Shown: positions 45,243 through 53,878, counted from the stretch's first letter. The stretch is 64,000 nucleotides of DNA from Pseudomonas resinovorans NBRC 106553 (GCF_000412695.1 NC_021499.1:62001-126000), one strand, 5' to 3'. Notes: a model not told the origin generated them from the sequence alone. Numbers and translations: made by a program.

Positions 45243-47090
45243 ATGGCCAAACGCCCCGCCCCCAGCAAACCCCGCAAGAAGGCCACGGCCAAACGCCTGG
45301 ATGTCCGCCGGGACTCCATGGATTTCCGTGACCTCACCTATTCTGCCTCCCTATCGCCGCTGCCGGACGAGCTCTACCCGAACTGGTCGCTGCTGCAGAT
45401 TCTCGACCAGGGCGAGGAAGGCGCCTGTACCGGCTTCGGCCTGGCGGCCACGGTCAACTACCTGCGCTACCGCCGTGGCCTGCCCGGCCAGGTAAGTCCG
45501 GCGATGCTCTTCGCCATGGCTCGACGCTACGACCAGTGGCCCGGCGAGGACTACGACTTCAGCAGCGCCCGAGGCGCCATGAAGGGCTGGCACAAGCATG
45601 GGGTATGCCTGGCGGGCAGTTGGCCGCCCGAGCACAAGGGCGGGCTGAACCCGGTGATCCAGCAGGAGGCGCTGGATATTCCCCTGGGCGCGTACTTCCG
45701 GGTGCTTTCGCGGATCAACGACGTGCAGGCGGCCTTGCGCGATGTTGGCGTGCTCTTCGCCTCGGCGCGGACCCACGATGGCTGGCGTTCGCCACGGCGC
45801 GGGGTGATCGACTGGAAACCCGAAGCGCCGGGTGTCGGCGGCGGGCACGCGTTCACCATCCTCGGCTACACCCGCGACGGTTTCCTGGTGCAGAACTCCT
45901 GGGGCGACGCCTGGGGCGGTTTTCGCCAGGGCAAGCAAGTGCACGCCGGGCTGGCGCTGTGGAGCTACGCGGACTTCGAGGCGAACGTCTGGGATGTCTG
46001 GGTGGCGCAGCTGGGTGTTGCGGTCAACCACGGCGTGACCGACACCGCCACACGCTACGCATCCGACGGCGGTACCGCGCGCCTGGCGTTGCAGGGCCCA
46101 CCCCAGGAAGCCATCTACCTGCACTACCTGCATATCGATGACGGCCAGTTCGACGGCCTGGGCCAGTACGCCTCCGACCTGTCCCAGGTGGAAGCCATCA
46201 TCGAAGAACTGCAGCACAGCAAGCCCGCGCATCTGCTGCTCTATGCCCACGGCGGGCTGAACAGCGTGAACGGATCGGCCATGCGCGCCTTCAAATGGCG
46301 GCCGGCGTTCCGTGACAACGGTGTGCATGAACTGCACTTCATCTGGGAAACCGGCCTGCTGGCGGAACTGGGCGACATCATCCTCGGCAAGCTGCCGCTG
46401 GTGGGCGAGCGTGTGGGGTCGGTCAGCTCCTGGTGGGACAACCAGGTGGAAAGCCTTGTCCAACCGCTGGGCTTCGCCCTCTGGCAGGAGATGAAGCTGG
46501 ACGCCACGCGCGCCTTCCAGAAACGCGCGGCCGGCATGCTGGTGCTGCAGCGCCTGCTGGGCTGGCTGGCGGCCCAGGGTTCCCAGGCGCCCAAGGTGCA
46601 CCTGGTGGGCCACAGTGCCGGGTCGATCTGGCATGCCCAGCTGTTGCAGGCCTGGCTGGCGTTGGGCGGACCGGTTATCCACAACCTGGTGCTCTTCGCT
46701 CCCGCCTGCACCCTGGAACTGTATGAGGCCACCTTCCTCAAGGCGCTGGGCCAGGGCATCCGCCAGCAGACGCTGTTCGTGCTGTCCGACCAGGCGGAAC
46801 AGGAAGACACGGTCGCCGGCGCCTATCGCAAGTCGCTGCTCTATCTGGTGTCCAACGCCCTGGAAGACAAGCACCGGCGGGTACCGCTGCTGGGCATGCA
46901 GAAATTCCTCCCGGCCCGGCAGCCCGCCGGGAGCACCCTGGTGGTGTCGGCCAGCAATAGCGCGGCCAGTCGCAGCAGCAGCCATGGCGGCTTCGACAAC
47001 GACCTGCAGACCATGGACAGCCTGCTAAGGCTGATCCTGGGCAGCGCCAGCTTCCGTGGCTTCAAGGCGGAGGAAATGAAGGGATATTGA
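45243..47090 (+). CDS. Papain-like (C1) peptidase fused to an alpha/beta hydrolase
   Basis: A 615-residue two-domain protein I do not recognise as a named family. Residues about 30-260 form a C1-type cysteine peptidase. The oxyanion Gln56 and nucleophile Cys62 lie in ILDQGEEGACTGFGLAA, His202 in GVGGGHAFTILGYT and Asn218 in VQNSWGDAWGGF, all with papain spacing. Residues about 285-550 form an alpha/beta hydrolase with the HGG turn LLLYAHGGLN and nucleophile elbow HLVGHSAGSIW (Ser458). The N-terminus is strongly basic (MAKRPAPSKPRKKATAKR) with no signal peptide. The ATG at 45243 follows GGGAGG. It lies between recD and terC, in the recBCD direction, and ends in a strong terminator. The role is unknown; a toxin, defence or processing enzyme is possible but unsupported. 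Confidence 0.82.
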   Translation: MAKRPAPSKPRKKATAKRLDVRRDSMDFRDLTYSASLSPLPDELYPNWSLLQILDQGEEGACTGFGLAATVNYLRYRRGLPGQVSPAMLFAMARRYDQWPGEDYDFSSARGAMKGWHKHGVCLAGSWPPEHKGGLNPVIQQEALDIPLGAYFRVLSRINDVQAALRDVGVLFASARTHDGWRSPRRGVIDWKPEAPGVGGGHAFTILGYTRDGFLVQNSWGDAWGGFRQGKQVHAGLALWSYADFEANVWDVWVAQLGVAVNHGVTDTATRYASDGGTARLALQGPPQEAIYLHYLHIDDGQFDGLGQYASDLSQVEAIIEELQHSKPAHLLLYAHGGLNSVNGSAMRAFKWRPAFRDNGVHELHFIWETGLLAELGDIILGKLPLVGERVGSVSSWWDNQVESLVQPLGFALWQEMKLDATRAFQKRAAGMLVLQRLLGWLAAQGSQAPKVHLVGHSAGSIWHAQLLQAWLALGGPVIHNLVLFAPACTLELYEATFLKALGQGIRQQTLFVLSDQAEQEDTVAGAYRKSLLYLVSNALEDKHRRVPLLGMQKFLPARQPAGSTLVVSASNSAASRSSSHGGFDNDLQTMDSLLRLILGSASFRGFKAEEMKGY

Positions 47091-47105
47091 GGTGCGGGTA
47101 TAGCC

Positions 47106-47136
47106 AAAAAAACGGGGCCATCAGGCCCCGTTTTTT
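47106..47136. terminator. Bidirectional terminator between the fusion gene and terC
   Basis: A 9-base stem, AACGGGGCC and GGCCCCGTT, is flanked by an A run on the left and six T on the right, so it can end both convergent transcripts. Confidence 0.92.
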
Positions 47137-47147
47137 CATGTCACCGA

Positions 47148-47906
47148 TTACTGCCCAGGGATGTCCTTGCGCAGTTTCACCGGGTCTTCCTTGCGGCCAC
47201 GGGCGATGCGGGCGCGGATATTGAGCGCCTCCACGGCCAGGGAGAAGGCCATGGCGAAGTAGACGTAGCCCTTGGGCACGTGGACTTCGAAGGATTCCGC
47301 GATCAGCACGGTACCGACCACTACCAGGAAGGACAGGGCCAGCATCTTCAGGCTCGGGTGCTTGTCGATGAAGGCGCTGATGGTGCCGGCGGCCAGCATC
47401 ATCACCAGGACGGCGACGATGATCGCAGCAACCATGACCGGCACGTGGGAAACCATGCCGACGGCGGTGATCACCGAGTCCAGGGAGAACACGATGTCGA
47501 TGATGGCGATCTGGATGATGGTGCCGATGAAGTTGCGCGCGGCGCCGTTGGGGGCGGCCTCGGTCTCATCTTCGCCTTCCAGGCCGTGGTACATCTCGGT
47601 GGTGCTCTTCCACAGCAGGAACAGGCCGCCGAAGAAGAGGATCAGGTCGCGGCCGGAGATGCCCTGGCCGAACAGGTGGAACAGGTCGGCGGTGAGCCGC
47701 ATGATCCAGGTGATCGAGAGCAGCAGCAGGATGCGGGTAACCATGGCCAGCGCCAGGCCGAAGAACCGGGTGCGCGCCTGCAGGTGCGGCGGCATGCGCC
47801 CCACGAGGATGGCGATCATGATGATGTTGTCGATGCCGAGGACGATTTCCAGGGCGGTCAGGGTGAAGAAGGCGACCCAGATTTCCGGGCTGGTCAGCCA
47901 TTCCAT
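47148..47906 (-). CDS. TerC-family membrane protein
   Basis: A 252-residue integral membrane protein of the TerC/YgdQ family with about seven helices. It has the characteristic acidic motifs ALEIVLGIDNIIMIAILVGRMP in helix 1-2 and IAIIDIVFSLDSVITAVGM in the second half, thought to bind metal ions. Family members relate to manganese or calcium export or to metalation of exported proteins. The leader between this gene and the next upstream (about 100 bases) shows no recognisable riboswitch. It ends in the shared bidirectional terminator. Confidence 0.92.
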   Translation of the reverse strand: MEWLTSPEIWVAFFTLTALEIVLGIDNIIMIAILVGRMPPHLQARTRFFGLALAMVTRILLLLSITWIMRLTADLFHLFGQGISGRDLILFFGGLFLLWKSTTEMYHGLEGEDETEAAPNGAARNFIGTIIQIAIIDIVFSLDSVITAVGMVSHVPVMVAAIIVAVLVMMLAAGTISAFIDKHPSLKMLALSFLVVVGTVLIAESFEVHVPKGYVYFAMAFSLAVEALNIRARIARGRKEDPVKLRKDIPGQ

Positions 47907-48011
47907 GATGCGTTGATCCTCGTGAGTGTCTTGCGGCTAGGGATGGGATGCGAAGAAGCCGGAAAAGCTTAGGCAGTTTCCGGCTCCAACGGGGTGTCGT
48001 TCGGCGGCTGG

Positions 48012-49319
48012 TCAGTGCGATCCGAAAAGCGGGAACACACCCAGCAACAGGGCGGCGAGGAGGATACACAGACAAATCATCACCGCCCACTTCAATGTGA
48101 AGCGCTGATGGTCGCCGAATTCCACCTTGGCCAGGCCAACCAGCAGGTAGGTGGAGGGTACCAGCGGACTCAGCAAATGCACCGGCTGGCCTACGATAGA
48201 CGCTCGCGCCATCTCCACCGGGCTGATGCCGTAATGGCTGGCGGCCTCGGCCAGAACCGGCAACACGCCGTAATAAAATGCGTCATTGGACATGAAGAAG
48301 GTGAACGGCATGCTCACCAGCGCCGTGATCACCGCCATGTACGGACCCATGGACGGCGGGATCACCGCCAGCAGGCTCTTGGACATGGCTTCCACCATGC
48401 CGGTGCCGGAGAGGATGCCGGTGAAGATGCCCGCGGCGAAGATCAGCCCGACCACCGCCAGTACGTTGCCGGCATGGGCCGCGACCCGCTCCTTCTGCTG
48501 CTGCAGGCAGGGGTAGTTGATGATCATGGCGATGCTGAAGGCGATCATGAACAGCACCGGCAGCGGTAGCAGGCCGGTGATCAGGGTCACCATCAGGCCG
48601 GCGGTCAGGGCCGCGTTCACCCACAAGAGCTTCGGCCGACGGGCCTCCGGGAACTGCGACACGCTGATCTCGTCATGGTTGATCTGTTCGTCCGGCAGGT
48701 GCAGCACGCCGAGGCGCGCGCGTTCGCGCTTGCCGTATGCCCAGGCGAGGCCGAACAGAGCCATGGCGCCGACGACCATCGCCGGGATCATGGGCACGAA
48801 GATGTCCGAGGGGTCCACATGCAGGGCGCTGGCGGCGCGGGCGGTGGGGCCGCCCCAGGGGGTCATGTTCATGATGCCGCCGGCGAGGATGATCAGGCCG
48901 GCCATGATCAGCGGGCTCATGCCCAGGCGGCTGTACAGCGGCAGCAGGGCGGCGACGCAGATCATGTAGGTGGTGGCGCCGTCACCGTCCAGGGAGACGA
49001 TCAGGGCCAGGGCGGCGGTGCCCACCGAGACCTTCAGCGGGTCGCCCTTGACCAGTTTGAGGATCTTGCGCACGGCCGGGTCGAACAGGCCGGAATCGAT
49101 CATCAGGGCGAAGTAGAGGATCGCGAACATCAGCATCACGCCCGTGGGGGCGAGCTTGCTGATGCCTTCGAGCATCATCGGGCCGATGCCTGCGGCGAAG
49201 CCGCCGATCAGGGCGAAGGCGATGGGGACGATGATCAGGGCGATCAGGGCGGACAGGCGTTTGGTCATGATCAGGTACATGAAGCAGATGACCATGGCGA
49301 AGCCGAGCAGAGTCAGCAT
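48012..49319 (-). CDS. citA: Citrate:proton symporter, CitMHS family
   Basis: A 435-residue inner-membrane transporter of the CitMHS family, which imports citrate as a complex with divalent metal. It shows about 12 helices. The family motifs include MIDSGLFDPAVRKILKLVKGDPLKV, SLDGDGATTYMI, GGIMNMTPWGGPTARAASAL and MSNDAFYYGVLPVLAE. The ATG at 49319 opens the protein with a typical first helix. It matches P. aeruginosa PA5476 (citA) in family. It is leftward; the 250-base upstream gap holds no other feature that I can support. Confidence 0.92.
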   Translation of the reverse strand: MLTLLGFAMVICFMYLIMTKRLSALIALIIVPIAFALIGGFAAGIGPMMLEGISKLAPTGVMLMFAILYFALMIDSGLFDPAVRKILKLVKGDPLKVSVGTAALALIVSLDGDGATTYMICVAALLPLYSRLGMSPLIMAGLIILAGGIMNMTPWGGPTARAASALHVDPSDIFVPMIPAMVVGAMALFGLAWAYGKRERARLGVLHLPDEQINHDEISVSQFPEARRPKLLWVNAALTAGLMVTLITGLLPLPVLFMIAFSIAMIINYPCLQQQKERVAAHAGNVLAVVGLIFAAGIFTGILSGTGMVEAMSKSLLAVIPPSMGPYMAVITALVSMPFTFFMSNDAFYYGVLPVLAEAASHYGISPVEMARASIVGQPVHLLSPLVPSTYLLVGLAKVEFGDHQRFTLKWAVMICLCILLAALLLGVFPLFGSH

Positions 49320-49570
49320 GGCGGTTCTCCGGACGTGATTCGGGCGGGATGGATCAGCGCGAACGCGGGGGCGTGCGGAGAGCGGGCGTGGTGGTGCCGG
49401 GACGGCAGGCGGAGCAGGACATGTCGATCACCAATCTTGTTGTTGTCGGGTTGCCGGTCGGTTGCCGGCAATGGGGCGGATGCTAAGGCGCCAACCTTTC
49501 AACGAGCTTTCGGTGGTGATCGGTATCGATCGAGTGGCGAATAAGCGACGAATGGCGAGGTCGCCGGCGT

Positions 49571-50509
49571 TCAGCCGGCAACCACGCGCAACACCAGCAG
49601 CAGGCTCCCGGCGGCCAGCAGGGTCTGCAGGGTGATGATGCCGGCCATCAGATGGCTGTCGCCGCCAAGCTGGCGGGTCAGCACATAGGCCGTCGGCGCG
49701 GTGGGCAGGGCGAAGAACAGCACCAGGATGGCGCTTTCCATCGCCGGCAACCCGAGCAGGCGGGCCACGGCCAGGGCCAGGGCGGGCATGGCCAACAGGC
49801 GCAGGGCGCAGTTCCAGGCCAGCGCCGGAACCTCGCCAGCCAGCTCCTGCGGGCGCAGCGCGGCGCCCACGCAGAGCAGGCCCAGCGGCAGGCTGGCCAC
49901 CGCCAGCAGGTTGAGCAGGCGGTCGCTGCCGCCCACCAGGCCGAGGCCGGAGAGGTTGAACAGGGCGCCGGCCACGCAGGCGAGGATCAGCGGATTCTTC
50001 GCCACCGGCAGCAGCAGGCCGCGCAGGCTGACACCGCGCTCGGCGGTGAGCGCCCAGACCGACATCAGGTTCACCGTCGGCACCATCAGGGCCAGCATCA
50101 GCGCGGCCATGGCCAGGCCGTCCTGGCCATGGAGGCTGCCGATGGCGGCCAGGCCGAGGTAGGTGTTGAAGCGCAGGATGCCCTGGCTGATGGCGCCGAA
50201 GCGTGCCGCCGGCCAGTGCAGCAGGCGCCGCGCCAGCAGCAGGGCCGCCCAGCCGATGCCGAGGCCGAGGAACACCGCGACCGCCAGGCGCGGCAGCGCC
50301 GGGTTGTCCAGGGGCGCGGTGGCCAGGCTGCTGAACAGCAGCGCGGGGAAGAGGATGAAGTAGTTCAGGCGCTCGGCGGCGGGCCAGAAGGCTTCGCCGG
50401 GGAAGTCCCAGCGGCGCAGCAGGTAGCCGCCGACGATCAGGGCGAAGAGTGGCCAGAGGGCTTGGAGGAGGGTGAGCACGGGGACATCCAGTCGGGTACG
50501 AGCGGGCAT
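49571..50509 (-). CDS. AEC-family transporter (auxin efflux carrier type)
   Basis: A 312-residue ten-helix carrier of the AEC family (PF03547), which in bacteria includes malonate and other organic-acid carriers. Helix 1 reads LLQALWPLFALIVGGYLL. The late pattern ILVLFFALPTAPTAYVLTRQLGGDSHLMAGIITLQTLLA is a family hallmark. The start is uncertain: ATG at 50509 is used, GTG at 50479 would begin directly at the first helix, and a TTG at 50536 is unlikely. None has a good ribosome site. It is divergent from the GFA-type gene across about 70 bases. Confidence 0.85.
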   Translation of the reverse strand: MPARTRLDVPVLTLLQALWPLFALIVGGYLLRRWDFPGEAFWPAAERLNYFILFPALLFSSLATAPLDNPALPRLAVAVFLGLGIGWAALLLARRLLHWPAARFGAISQGILRFNTYLGLAAIGSLHGQDGLAMAALMLALMVPTVNLMSVWALTAERGVSLRGLLLPVAKNPLILACVAGALFNLSGLGLVGGSDRLLNLLAVASLPLGLLCVGAALRPQELAGEVPALAWNCALRLLAMPALALAVARLLGLPAMESAILVLFFALPTAPTAYVLTRQLGGDSHLMAGIITLQTLLAAGSLLLVLRVVAG

Positions 50510-50577
50510 CTTCGATATCCACGGGTCGATGCGCAACCGCCTGCTAGGGTGAAAACAGTCCTGAGCGGGAGATCACC

Positions 50578-50979
50578 ATGGCCGAATCCCACACCGGCGG
50601 CTGCCATTGCCGGCAGCTGCGCTACCGCATCGAGGCGCCGCTGCACGATGTCGCCCACTGCCATTGTTCCGCCTGCCGGCGCAGTACCGGCGGCATCGTC
50701 ACCACCTGGGCCACCGTGCCCCTGGCGAGCTTCAGCTGGACCGCCGGCACGCCGGCCGAATACGCCTCGTCCAGCACCTGCGTGCGTTACTTCTGCCCCG
50801 GCTGCGGCAGCCAGCTGGCGCTGTTCACCCAACTCAGCCCCGACAGCCTGGATATCACCGTCGCCACCCTCGACCGCCCGCAGGACACCCCGGCGGACCG
50901 GCATATCTGGGTCAGGAGCCGGCTGCCCTGGCTGAGCCTGGACCCGCAGTTGCCGGAGGAGGACGAGGAAGCCCTCTGA
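50578..50979 (+). CDS. GFA/CENP-V-type zinc protein
   Basis: A 133-residue protein of the glutathione-dependent formaldehyde-activating (GFA) fold. The zinc ligands are visible as GGCHCRQLRY, HCHCSACRRSTGG and YFCPGCGSQLALF. This fold binds two zincs in the S-(hydroxymethyl)glutathione synthase family, but most members have no proven activity. GGAGATCACC lies upstream of the ATG. It is divergent from the AEC gene and followed by a family 1 repeat. Confidence 0.9.
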   Translation: MAESHTGGCHCRQLRYRIEAPLHDVAHCHCSACRRSTGGIVTTWATVPLASFSWTAGTPAEYASSSTCVRYFCPGCGSQLALFTQLSPDSLDITVATLDRPQDTPADRHIWVRSRLPWLSLDPQLPEEDEEAL

Positions 50980-50996
50980 GGGGGCGTGGAGCTCTT

Positions 50997-51076
50997 GTAG
51001 GTTGGGCAGAGCTCCGCGAAGCCCAACGGCTTGGGCGCAGGACTGTTGGGCTTCGCTTCGCTCTGCGCCAACCTAC
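50997..51076. repeat. Intergenic inverted repeat, family 1, copy c
   Basis: An 80-base inverted repeat begins GTAGGTTGGGCAGAGCTCCG, has inner arms CGAAGCCCAAC and GTTGGGCTTCG, and ends CGCCAACCTAC. It has the same length as copy a at 3659-3738. It lies between the convergent GFA and DUF4105 genes and could end both transcripts. Confidence 0.82.
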
Positions 51077-51096
51077 GGGGGATTCAGCTTCGTGGA

Positions 51097-53076
51097 TCAG
51101 GGCAGCTCCAGCCCGCCGGACTGCTTGTGCAGTTCGCGCAGACGCGCGCCGATCTGCTTGAGGTTGGCCTCGGTGGCGTTGAGTTCGGCCAGGCGCTGGG
51201 GTTCCAGCAGGCTGCGCACTTCGCGGTCGAGGTCTTCGCTGAGGGTGCGCATGGTCTGCTGGCGGTTGCTGCTTTCGGCTTCCAGGGGCTGCCACTCGGC
51301 GCTTTGTGGCAGGCCATAGCCGCCCTGCAGCAGCTCCGCCGGGCGGCTGAGGAAGCCGCTGTTGGCGAGCATCTGTTCCAGGGTGCCGCCGGCCTTGGCG
51401 AAGCGGGTCTGCCCGGCCTGCTCCCGTGAGTTCAGGTAATTGCGCTTGAGCTCGTCCTGGGCCAGCAGCAGCTGGCGGCGCTGGGCGGCCTGTTCCAGCA
51501 GGAGCAGGGCGGCGCTGGTGCGCAGGTCGGCCTGGGCGAGCCAGGGGCGGCGCTGTTCCGCGCTGAGCTCCAGCCAGTCTTCGACTTCCTGCTGGGGCAC
51601 CTGCAGGTGCTCGCGGAGAATCTTGAACATGGCCTGGTAGCGGTCACGGAAGGAGTCGAAGCGGTAGCCCAGGCGCAGGGCCTCCTTGGGGTCTTCGAGC
51701 GGCGTGCGGTCGGCCACGCCCCGGCCTTCCAGCAGCTTGAGCAGGCCATTGGGCATGATGCTGTCGAGGTCGCGCAGGGCCGGATGGTCGGTGCCGCTGC
51801 GCAGCAGCTTGAGGGTTTCCACCGCGCAGTTGTTGGACAGGAACCAGTAGTCGCCGTCGTAGCTCCAGTGCATCTCGGCGGCGTGTTCCACCAGCGCTTC
51901 CAGTTCGTCGCGGCTGAGCTTGAGCGGCACCGAGGCGAGGCTGCGCAGCTCCACCTTGGTGTATTCCTCGATCACCTGGTGCAAGGGCAGCACGAACAGG
52001 CGCGATGGGTAGGCGCCGGTGAGGCCGTCCCAGCTGGACAACTGCACGTCGCCGACGAAGGCGCGGTAGGACAGCACCAGGTGCTGGTCGAGGTCGAGAC
52101 GGCAGTCCGGCCCGCGCGGGCGGCCCGGTGCGCAGATGACCAGGCGCAACATGCTGTGGCCCCAGCGGCTGACCCAGTTCTGGTTGGCCTCGGCGAACAG
52201 GTAGTCCACTTCGTAGACTCGCTCGGGGTCGAGCTTGCCCAGCGGCTGCTTGCCGAAGTCGCGGCCGGCGTTGAGGTAGGCGTAGCCGTCATTGCAGGCA
52301 CTGCGCTGCGCCGGGGCCCAGTCGAATTGTTCGCGGTAGTAGCGGTACAGCGTCGGGCGGCGGCAGGCGTAGGCCGGGTCGAGGAGGAAGTACTCCATGT
52401 TCACCGCGACGAATTCCCGGGGGTTGCTCAGCTCGTAGATGTCCGGGCTGCGCGCCACCTGGTGGTTCTCCTGCTCGCGCTGGCCGCGTTTGCCGACGTA
52501 TTGCGGCCAGCCGGCGAGGTCGAGCAGGCGCGGGTCGTCGCTGAAGGTGAAGCGTCGCGCGGTCTGCCCACGGCAGTCGCCGGGCAGGCCAACCAGGCCA
52601 TTGCTGTCGGCCTGGTTGCGGCAGCGGAACTGTTGCGTCTTGTCGGCGGCGGACCAGAGGCGGGCGCGGTCGTAGATGTGGGTCAGTTCGTGGAGCAGGG
52701 TGGCGAGCATCTCGCGGCGCACCGTGCCGTGCACGCGGCCGGTCTGCTGGGTTGCCGCGCTGCCGTCGGCGAGTCCCGCCAGCAGGTTGCGGTTGAGGAC
52801 CAGGGCGTCGAAACGGGTGGCGCGGCCGTAGCCGTTTTCCGGCAGCTCGGAACTCCAGCCGACCTGAACCTCCCGGTCCAGGCGCTGGATGAAGGCCGGC
52901 GGCAGCGCGGCGCGGGCTTCGTCGATCAACTGCTGGCTGGCCTGGCGCTCGGCCGCGGTCAGGCCCTCGTCATCCAGGACCAGGCGCAAGTCGGCACGCG
53001 TACCCGCCGCTAGCAGCAGGGTGCTCAGGCAGATCAGGCGCAGCCAGGTGTTCAGGGCGGCTACTCGTGGGTTCAG
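51097..53076 (-). CDS. DUF4105 (Lnb N-terminal periplasmic domain) protein, exported, apparent CTG start
   Basis: A large exported protein. From the TTG at 52989, residue numbers are: metalloprotease-like HELTH at 100-104 (LLHELTHIYDRA), then the DUF4105 core with His278 (SRWGHSMLRL) and Cys388 (LSNNCAVETLKLL). DUF4105 is, as I recall, the domain of Lnb lipoprotein N-acyltransferase. The long C-terminus (about 480-630) is helical. The TTG lacks a ribosome site. The frame stays open 29 more codons, encoding a signal peptide (LRLICLSTLLLAAGTRA), but no ATG, GTG or TTG precedes it. A CTG at 53074-53076 overlaps the stop of the upstream DUF2388 gene as CTGA, where ATGA would be expected, so I place the start there. 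It may use CTG or be a mutated start. Confidence 0.78.
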   Translation of the reverse strand: MNPRVAALNTWLRLICLSTLLLAAGTRADLRLVLDDEGLTAAERQASQQLIDEARAALPPAFIQRLDREVQVGWSSELPENGYGRATRFDALVLNRNLLAGLADGSAATQQTGRVHGTVRREMLATLLHELTHIYDRARLWSAADKTQQFRCRNQADSNGLVGLPGDCRGQTARRFTFSDDPRLLDLAGWPQYVGKRGQREQENHQVARSPDIYELSNPREFVAVNMEYFLLDPAYACRRPTLYRYYREQFDWAPAQRSACNDGYAYLNAGRDFGKQPLGKLDPERVYEVDYLFAEANQNWVSRWGHSMLRLVICAPGRPRGPDCRLDLDQHLVLSYRAFVGDVQLSSWDGLTGAYPSRLFVLPLHQVIEEYTKVELRSLASVPLKLSRDELEALVEHAAEMHWSYDGDYWFLSNNCAVETLKLLRSGTDHPALRDLDSIMPNGLLKLLEGRGVADRTPLEDPKEALRLGYRFDSFRDRYQAMFKILREHLQVPQQEVEDWLELSAEQRRPWLAQADLRTSAALLLLEQAAQRRQLLLAQDELKRNYLNSREQAGQTRFAKAGGTLEQMLANSGFLSRPAELLQGGYGLPQSAEWQPLEAESSNRQQTMRTLSEDLDREVRSLLEPQRLAELNATEANLKQIGARLRELHKQSGGLELP

Positions 53077-53393
53077 AGGGCGAGGATGGTTTCCGCCAGG
53101 GCCTGGTCGCTGGCCTCGCGGGCTTGCGGGAAGCGCTCGCGCAGCGCGCCGAAGGCGGCTTCCAGCTGGGCGCCGCGGATTTCGCCGGCGCTGGCGACGA
53201 AGCTGGCGGCGTCGTCGCGGGCGGCGACCACCACTTTCATGTCGCGGATCGAGGTGGTGGTGTCGGAAGTGAAGTCCAGAGTGCGGTCCAGCGCGCGGAC
53301 GATGATGTTGCTGGTGGCCACCAGGGTCTGGGCCTGGGCGGCGCCGGCGACAAGGGACAGGGCGATGGCGGCAACAGACAACGAGCGACGCAT
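53073..53393 (-). CDS. DUF2388 small exported protein, first of two
   Basis: A 106-residue protein with a signal peptide (MRRSLSVAAIALSLVAGAAQA). The DUF2388 body includes TSNIIVRALDRTLDFTSDTTTSIRD, RDDAASFVASAGEIRGAQLEAA and the end ALAETILAL. The family is found mainly in pseudomonads and has no known function. The ATG at 53393 has GGAGAG upstream. It is paralogous to the next upstream gene and overlaps the start region of the DUF4105 gene, so the three look like one leftward unit. Confidence 0.88.
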   Translation of the reverse strand: MRRSLSVAAIALSLVAGAAQAQTLVATSNIIVRALDRTLDFTSDTTTSIRDMKVVVAARDDAASFVASAGEIRGAQLEAAFGALRERFPQAREASDQALAETILAL

Positions 53394-53527
53394 GAAAGCT
53401 CTCCGTAGGAAGTATCTAAGGGATTTGACGGCAATAGCCTTCAGCAGTTCTAAGCCGGAGGCACAGGGCGCGAAGGTTAGCGGAATGGGCCGGCGAGGGC
53501 CAGGCGGCAACGGGGGGCTGGCGAGAC

Positions 53528-53550
53528 GGGCCGCGTGTTGCACGCGGCCC
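53528..53550. terminator. Hairpin between the two DUF2388 genes
   Basis: GGGCCGCGTG and CACGCGGCCC form a perfect 10-base stem with a 3-base loop just downstream of the second DUF2388 gene. No T run follows, so it may be an mRNA-stabilising or attenuating hairpin rather than a full terminator. Confidence 0.45.
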
Positions 53551-53560
53551 GGATCGGAGA

Positions 53561-53878
53561 TCAGAGGGTGAGGATGGCCTGGGCCAGTTGCAGGTCGGTG
53601 GCCGCCAGTTGCGGCTGGACGCTGCGGATGTGCTTGAACGCGGCTTCCAGCTGGGCGCCACGGATATCGCCGGTGCTGGCAACGAAGCTGGCGGCATCGT
53701 CACGGGCGGCGAGCACGATCTTGTCGTCCTTGAAGGACGAGGTGACGTCGGAGGTGGCGTCGGACGTGGCCGCGACTGCACCAACGATAGTGTCCGTGGT
53801 GACCACGAAGCTGGTGGCCGAGGCGCTGGCGGCGAAGGCCAGCAGGGTGGCTGCGCTGAGCAGGCGGATTGAGGTCAT
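53561..53878 (-). CDS. DUF2388 small exported protein, second of two
   Basis: A 105-residue paralogue of the neighbouring DUF2388 protein. The signal peptide is MTSIRLLSAATLLAFAASASA. The body shares VTTDTIVGAVAATSDATSDVTSSF and RDDAASFVASTGDIRGAQLEAAF with the other copy and ends LAQAILTL. AAGGAGCC lies 6 bases upstream of the ATG. The shared RDDAASFVAS-GxIRGAQLEAAF block in both genes shows a tandem duplication. No function is known; both mature proteins lack cysteine and are probably periplasmic. Confidence 0.88.
   Translation of the reverse strand: MTSIRLLSAATLLAFAASASATSFVVTTDTIVGAVAATSDATSDVTSSFKDDKIVLAARDDAASFVASTGDIRGAQLEAAFKHIRSVQPQLAATDLQLAQAILTL

Noticed and set aside
47907..48011. 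Possible metal riboswitch in the terC leader
   Set aside because: No yybP-ykoY-type conserved loops or expression-platform hairpin can be recognised in the short leader.
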